From: Verrucomicrobiaceae bacterium
GTDB lineage: Bacteria; Verrucomicrobiota; Verrucomicrobiia; Verrucomicrobiales; Akkermansiaceae
Direction: 5' to 3'
DNA: 64,000 nt
NCBI GenBank assembly: GCA_027491155.1
Contig: JAIXWR010000030.1
Location: 58,053 to 122,052, forward strand
Part shown: piece by piece, positions 60,754-64,000 of the stretch
Layout: every line of letters starts with the position of its first letter
Numbering within the stretch: position 1 is the stretch's first letter
Translations under genes and position numbers: made by a program
Notes under the pieces: model-generated
The model's input: the letters and a program-made list of their open reading frames with translations, nothing else
The model's database searches: none
Told to the model about the DNA's origin: nothing

Positions 60754-62951
60754 AATCCTGCTTTCTTGAGCGCTTCGACGATCTTGTGGGCCTCCGTGGA
60801 GATCTCGCTTTCCGGGAAGTCCGCGATGAGCTGCTCGAAGCGGCGGCGGGCTTCCGGCTTGCGGTCGAGCTTGTAGAGGCAGCGGCCGTAGTTGAAGAGG
60901 ATGACGTCGAGGAAGTTCGCGTCGGGGTGATCGGAGAGGACGTTCTCGAAGACATCGACCGCCCGGGCGTAGTCTTCCTTCTGGTAGTAGAAGGCGGCCA
61001 TCTTCGCCACCGCGTCGCCGACCCTGCCGGAGTCGGGGAACTGCTCGTAAACCTTCTGATAGGCGAGGAAGGCGTTCTCGAAGAGCTGGGCGGACTGGCC
61101 TTTCGGCGCCTTGAGGGCCATCGCCTCGTAGCACTCGCCGATGTAAAACTGGCCTTCGCCTCGCAACGGGCTGTCGGGCAGCTTGGTGATGCTGGTGTAG
61201 AGCCCGATCGCCCGGAGGTGGTTCTCCCGCTTCCGCTCGACGTGCGCCTGCTGGAGCATCGCCTCGTCGATGAACGCGCTGGACGGGAACTCGGCGAGCA
61301 GCCGCTGGCTCATGCCGAGCGCGAGGTCGAGCTCGTCCATCGCGAAGTAGATCCGCCAGAGCTGGACGTAGGTTTCCTCCAGCAGCTTCCCGCCGGAGCC
61401 GCGGGCTTCCTCGAGGATCTCCTCGCAGGCGCCGAGCGCTTCGGCGTATTTCAGGTCCGCCTTCTCATCGAGACCGAACTCCTTGTAGTGGTTGCCCACC
61501 TCGGTCAGCGCGGTGGCGGTGCGGACCTGGGTTTTCAAGCGCAGCTCCTCGTCGGAGATGTCGGTGCGCGTGACCCGCACCTCGCCGAGGTTGCCTTCGA
61601 CGATCCGCGCTTCCGCGGTGCGGACCAGCGGGCTTTCGCCGAGGTGGCGGTCGTCGAGGTAAACGAGGCGCACCAGTTGGCCGGGCTCGCCGGTCAGGGC
61701 GCCTTCCGCGGTGCCGGTCCGCAGCGGGATCGAGGCCCGGAACTGCCCCGCCTGCGCGGATTCCCGCAGGGTGACCGGGACTTTCCGGACCAGCAGCAAG
61801 GGGTCGATCTGCTGCTTGAGATCGCCGCCGTCGGCGGCCTCGGCCAGTTCCCCGGCGGCGACGCGGCGGGCGAGTTCCTCGTCGATCTCGTCGGGCGTCT
61901 TGCGCCGGAACACTTGCAGCTCGGCGGCGAGTTCGTCGTTGCCGTCGCTGACGTCGTGGTCGGCATCGGTCACGTGCAGGTGGACCGACTTGCCCAGCAC
62001 CAGCGCCTGGATGTCCTGCTGGTAGGAACCGTCGGTGATGCGGGCGAGACCGTTGCCGACCACGGCGACCTCCTTGATCCGTTCCACGTCGCTGGCCTTG
62101 TCGGCGGTGTGGGCATCGACGTAGTCCACGCGCACGCTGTCGCCGCCGCGGACCTCGAGGATGCCGTTGCCGGGGACCGGCGGGCCGAGGGTGGTGGCGA
62201 TGGCGCCGAGGGCGATCCGGGCGTTGCGGCCGGCGGGGTCGCAGGCCACGGTCTCGCGGTCGCCGCCCTTCGTCGAGCAGCGGACCTCCACCTTTTCGCC
62301 GGGCGGCAGGATCGCGAGGTCGCGGTCGTCGATCTTGATGTAGAGCCGCTTGCCCGCTTCCACCTTGTCGAGCCCGGCGTCGCCGTCGGAAAGGGTGGTC
62401 CCGACTTTCTCGAGCGCCTCGATCGCCCGGCGGTAGTGGCCGAGTTTGAAGTGGCCGAGGCCGATGTAGTAGTAGGCGTCGTTGACCCGCGAGGAGGCGG
62501 GGAAGCGGGCGATCACGTCGCGCATGATCGTGAAGCACTTGCCGTAGTTGCCGGCCTCGTAGAAGCAGGTGCCGGTCTGGAGGTAGGCGTAGGCGCGGCG
62601 CTCGTCGTTGGCATGGGCTTCCACCGCGGCGGCCTCGTAGTGGAGGCGCGCCTTGTCGGGATCGCGGAGTTCCTTCAGCAAGTGGTCGGCGAGCCGGAGG
62701 TGGGCCTCGAAGCGGACCTGGCTCTTCGGGTAGCGCTCGACCACCGATTCCCAGACTTCGAGCGCCTTCTCGTTCTCGCCGAGTTCCAGGCGCGCATCGC
62801 CGGCCTGCAACAGCTTGCGGGCGGCGCGGTCCTCGATGATCGACCCGCGTTCGGCGGCGGGTTTCGCCTCGTCCTTCGGGGCCTGGGCGAGCAGCGCTCC
62901 CGGCAGGAGGAGGAACAGCGAGAAGGAAAAATCGCGGAGTGGGATCGCCAT
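60750..62951 (-). CDS. Exported TPR protein, first gene of the ExbBD/TPR operon
   Basis: The protein has 733 residues from ATG 62951, with signal peptide (SFSLFLLLPGALLAQ). TPR-like repeats at about 45-200 (LLQAGDARLELGENEKALEV, FYEAGNYGKCFTIMRDVIAR, YYYIGLGHFKLGHYRRAIEA) and again at 490-725 (FYIGECYEAMALKAPKGQSA, AAFYYQKEDYARAVDVFENV) flank a beta region (about 210-480). That region contains LHVTDADHDVSDGNDELAAE and VPVTLRESAQAGQFRASIPL, the same module as in the giant neighbour. It is therefore a shorter relative of the 2372-residue protein. Its stop overlaps the TTG start of that gene. The 276 bp upstream hold the operon promoter, which I could not pinpoint. Confidence 0.85.
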   Translation of the reverse strand: MAIPLRDFSFSLFLLLPGALLAQAPKDEAKPAAERGSIIEDRAARKLLQAGDARLELGENEKALEVWESVVERYPKSQVRFEAHLRLADHLLKELRDPDKARLHYEAAAVEAHANDERRAYAYLQTGTCFYEAGNYGKCFTIMRDVIARFPASSRVNDAYYYIGLGHFKLGHYRRAIEALEKVGTTLSDGDAGLDKVEAGKRLYIKIDDRDLAILPPGEKVEVRCSTKGGDRETVACDPAGRNARIALGAIATTLGPPVPGNGILEVRGGDSVRVDYVDAHTADKASDVERIKEVAVVGNGLARITDGSYQQDIQALVLGKSVHLHVTDADHDVSDGNDELAAELQVFRRKTPDEIDEELARRVAAGELAEAADGGDLKQQIDPLLLVRKVPVTLRESAQAGQFRASIPLRTGTAEGALTGEPGQLVRLVYLDDRHLGESPLVRTAEARIVEGNLGEVRVTRTDISDEELRLKTQVRTATALTEVGNHYKEFGLDEKADLKYAEALGACEEILEEARGSGGKLLEETYVQLWRIYFAMDELDLALGMSQRLLAEFPSSAFIDEAMLQQAHVERKRENHLRAIGLYTSITKLPDSPLRGEGQFYIGECYEAMALKAPKGQSAQLFENAFLAYQKVYEQFPDSGRVGDAVAKMAAFYYQKEDYARAVDVFENVLSDHPDANFLDVILFNYGRCLYKLDRKPEARRRFEQLIADFPESEISTEAHKIVEALKKAGF

Positions 62952-63227
62952 GGCGGGTCGGGCCGGTGGTAAGGCGTTTCGGGGGACGGGCTTTCCCTAA
63001 GACCTCTCCCGCCGGTCGCATCAGGTCAAGCTTGCCGGGCCCCGATCCCCGCGAAACCCGGGCCCGTTTGCATCGGGAATCCGCTGCCGTTTCGCCGCGG
63101 CCGATTCTTTCACCCGGTCTGAAGCTTGGGTGCGCCTCTGCTTTTCTTCCGTGAAGAGGCGAGAGTGATTCGCCGGAGCGCCGGATCACAAGCTTGAACC
63201 TTCCCCGGCGATCCACTAGGTCGGGTC

Positions 63228-63613
63228 ATGGGGCAGTTTGAGATCATCGAGTTCTACCTCGACCTTGTGCGCGGGGCGCAGGCGCGCGGCATCCGCTGCG
63301 CGATCACCAGCGGCATGGCTTGCGTGGCCTTCGAGATCGCGGAATCGACGAAGGACTGCGACCCTATCTCGCTGCCTTGCGAACGGCGTCCGCTGGCAAG
63401 AAGTTGAGCTTGCTGGAGGATCACCAATTGCGCGTGGCGTGTGCTGAGGACCATCTGCCACCCCGTCCGCTCAATCCCGACATCCTGGACGCCATGATCG
63501 CTTCTGCCAGAACCAGCGCGATGATGGGCATGATCCCGGACTTGGCCTGCTGGCTCCCCGATGTGATTCCTAACTTCACATTGCTCGTTCCCGGGCTAGA
63601 ATCCACGGCATGA
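63228..63613 (+). pseudogene. Decayed nucleotidyltransferase-like gene
   Basis: From ATG 63228 the frame reads MGQFEIIEFYLDLVRGAQAR, GIRCAITSGMACVAFEIAES, TKDCD and then stops at about 63405. This opening matches a family of nucleotidyltransferase-like proteins seen in verrucomicrobia (CAITSG...AETTKDCD, a family I know only by its pattern). From about 63350 the next frame continues with a C-terminal-looking stretch (LRTASAGKKLSLLEDHQLRV, EDHLPPRPLNPDILDAM) to TGA 63611-63613. The middle of the protein is missing, so a large deletion with a frameshift is likely. Confidence 0.5.
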
Positions 63614-63825
63614 GTCCTGTCGAGAATCTCTCCGATGTCCTTGTCGACGCCGAGGATCGGCGCTCTGTGTTTGAGGAATACATCCGCCAGTCCTTCGGCG
63701 ACGAGATCGCCCGTGTGAGCAAGCTGCCGCTGATGGAGCGCTACCGCTACGTCGCTTGGATGATCGACAATGGCCGCAAGCACGGCGTGAATCACACTCG
63801 TGAGCCGCGCGGAGTGACGGAGTAG
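63610..63825 (+). CDS. Small hypothetical protein
   Basis: The 71-residue protein has an ATG that overlaps the stop of the preceding decayed gene (ATGA), indicating that both were once a coupled pair. The sequence is charged and helical (SVFEEYIRQSFGDEIARVSK, MERYRYVAWMIDNGRKHGV), without membrane segment or export signal. No family was recognised. It could be the surviving partner of a two-gene module such as a toxin-antitoxin-like pair, but no motif supports a specific type. Confidence 0.5.
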   Translation: MSPVENLSDVLVDAEDRRSVFEEYIRQSFGDEIARVSKLPLMERYRYVAWMIDNGRKHGVNHTREPRGVTE

Positions 63826-63905
63826 AGTGCCACTGCCTTCAGTCGGTGACGGGCAGCTCCGATTCACACCAGCGCGCCGATCTGCCTGTCCCGAATGGCA
63901 CGGGA

Positions 63906-64000
63906 TTAAGCGGGTTTCCGGTAGTTTTCGCGGTGGTGGATTTCCTCGAACTCGTGCCTGGGTTTGGTGAGCAACTGGTAACTGTTGCGTCTTCGTTTCA
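63906..64000 (-). CDS. C-terminus of an unidentified gene (5' end outside window)
   Basis: The minus-strand frame from the window edge to TAA at 63906-63908 encodes a very basic tail, KRRRNSYQLLTKPRHEFEEI then HHRENYRKPA. The charge and length fit the end of a DNA-binding or integrase-type protein, but no domain is visible in so short a piece. It is convergent with the small hypothetical gene across about 80 bp that hold nothing recognisable. Confidence 0.4.
   Translation of the reverse strand, partial: KRRRNSYQLLTKPRHEFEEIHHRENYRKPA

Noticed and set aside
62952..63227. Search for a promoter or small RNA upstream of the TPR operon
   Set aside because: No convincing hexamers, palindrome or small ORF could be fixed by eye in this 276-bp gap; the promoter must be here but is not called.

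Overview
The window is high-GC (about two-thirds by eye), densely coded DNA from a bacterial chromosome. The gene content points to the Verrucomicrobiota, probably a Luteolibacter/Haloferula-like member of the Verrucomicrobiales. It includes a DUF6797 propeller protein beside a PA14-multihaem cytochrome, a DUF1080 sugar hydrolase, exported sugar enzymes, DUF4159 with TPR proteins, and many short intergenic palindromes. This placement rests on recognised protein families and was not checked by any search. I see no rRNA, tRNA, CRISPR array, complete insertion sequence or prophage.

Layout. 1-3.6 kb (minus): cytochrome/propeller pair. 3.8-12.8 kb: DUF456, a GH128-like protein, an ABC exporter, a DASS carrier plus VTT protein, a NhaR-type regulator divergent from an HPF/RaiA-like gene, a pRiA4b ORF-3-like protein and CvfB. 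12.9-24.7 kb: esterase/SMP-30 fusion, membrane glycerophosphodiesterase, exported methyltransferase, lysS, CPA2 antiporter, small membrane proteins, GH63-type hydrolase and a cupin. 24.7-36.3 kb: DUF2314 protein, DUF1080 hydrolase, a GHMP-kinase/UDP-sugar pyrophosphorylase fusion with a GalU-like partner, a C-type-lectin membrane protein, GH43, a PagL-like deacylase, and YbjN and DUF6404 proteins.

36.4-48.5 kb (all plus) is an apparent metal-efflux island. It holds a His/Cys-rich exported peptide, a CzcCBA/CusCBA-type RND pump, two small Cys-bearing exported proteins, an HlyD-type adaptor, an ABC ATPase, two FtsX-type permeases and a Cys-rich lipoprotein.

48.6-63.0 kb (all minus) is the most striking region: eight genes, nearly all joined by 4-bp stop/start overlaps. 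They encode a TPR protein, a 2372-residue TPR/beta-sandwich protein, an ExbB/TolQ/MotA homologue, two ExbD/TolR homologues, a small membrane protein, a DUF4159 membrane protein and a third TPR protein. This looks like a proton-motive-force-driven envelope machine. The arrangement recalls, from memory, the ExbB/ExbD/TPR mucin-utilisation locus of Akkermansia, but it is not a textbook Tol-Pal or Ton system.

Intergenic spaces are rich in two kinds of short repeat. One is paired GTAG/GGAG-headed hairpins that look like REP doublets, in four sequence families. The other is arrays of short words with an 8-10 bp period. The right end holds a decayed nucleotidyltransferase-like gene, a small orphan ORF and the tail of a further gene.
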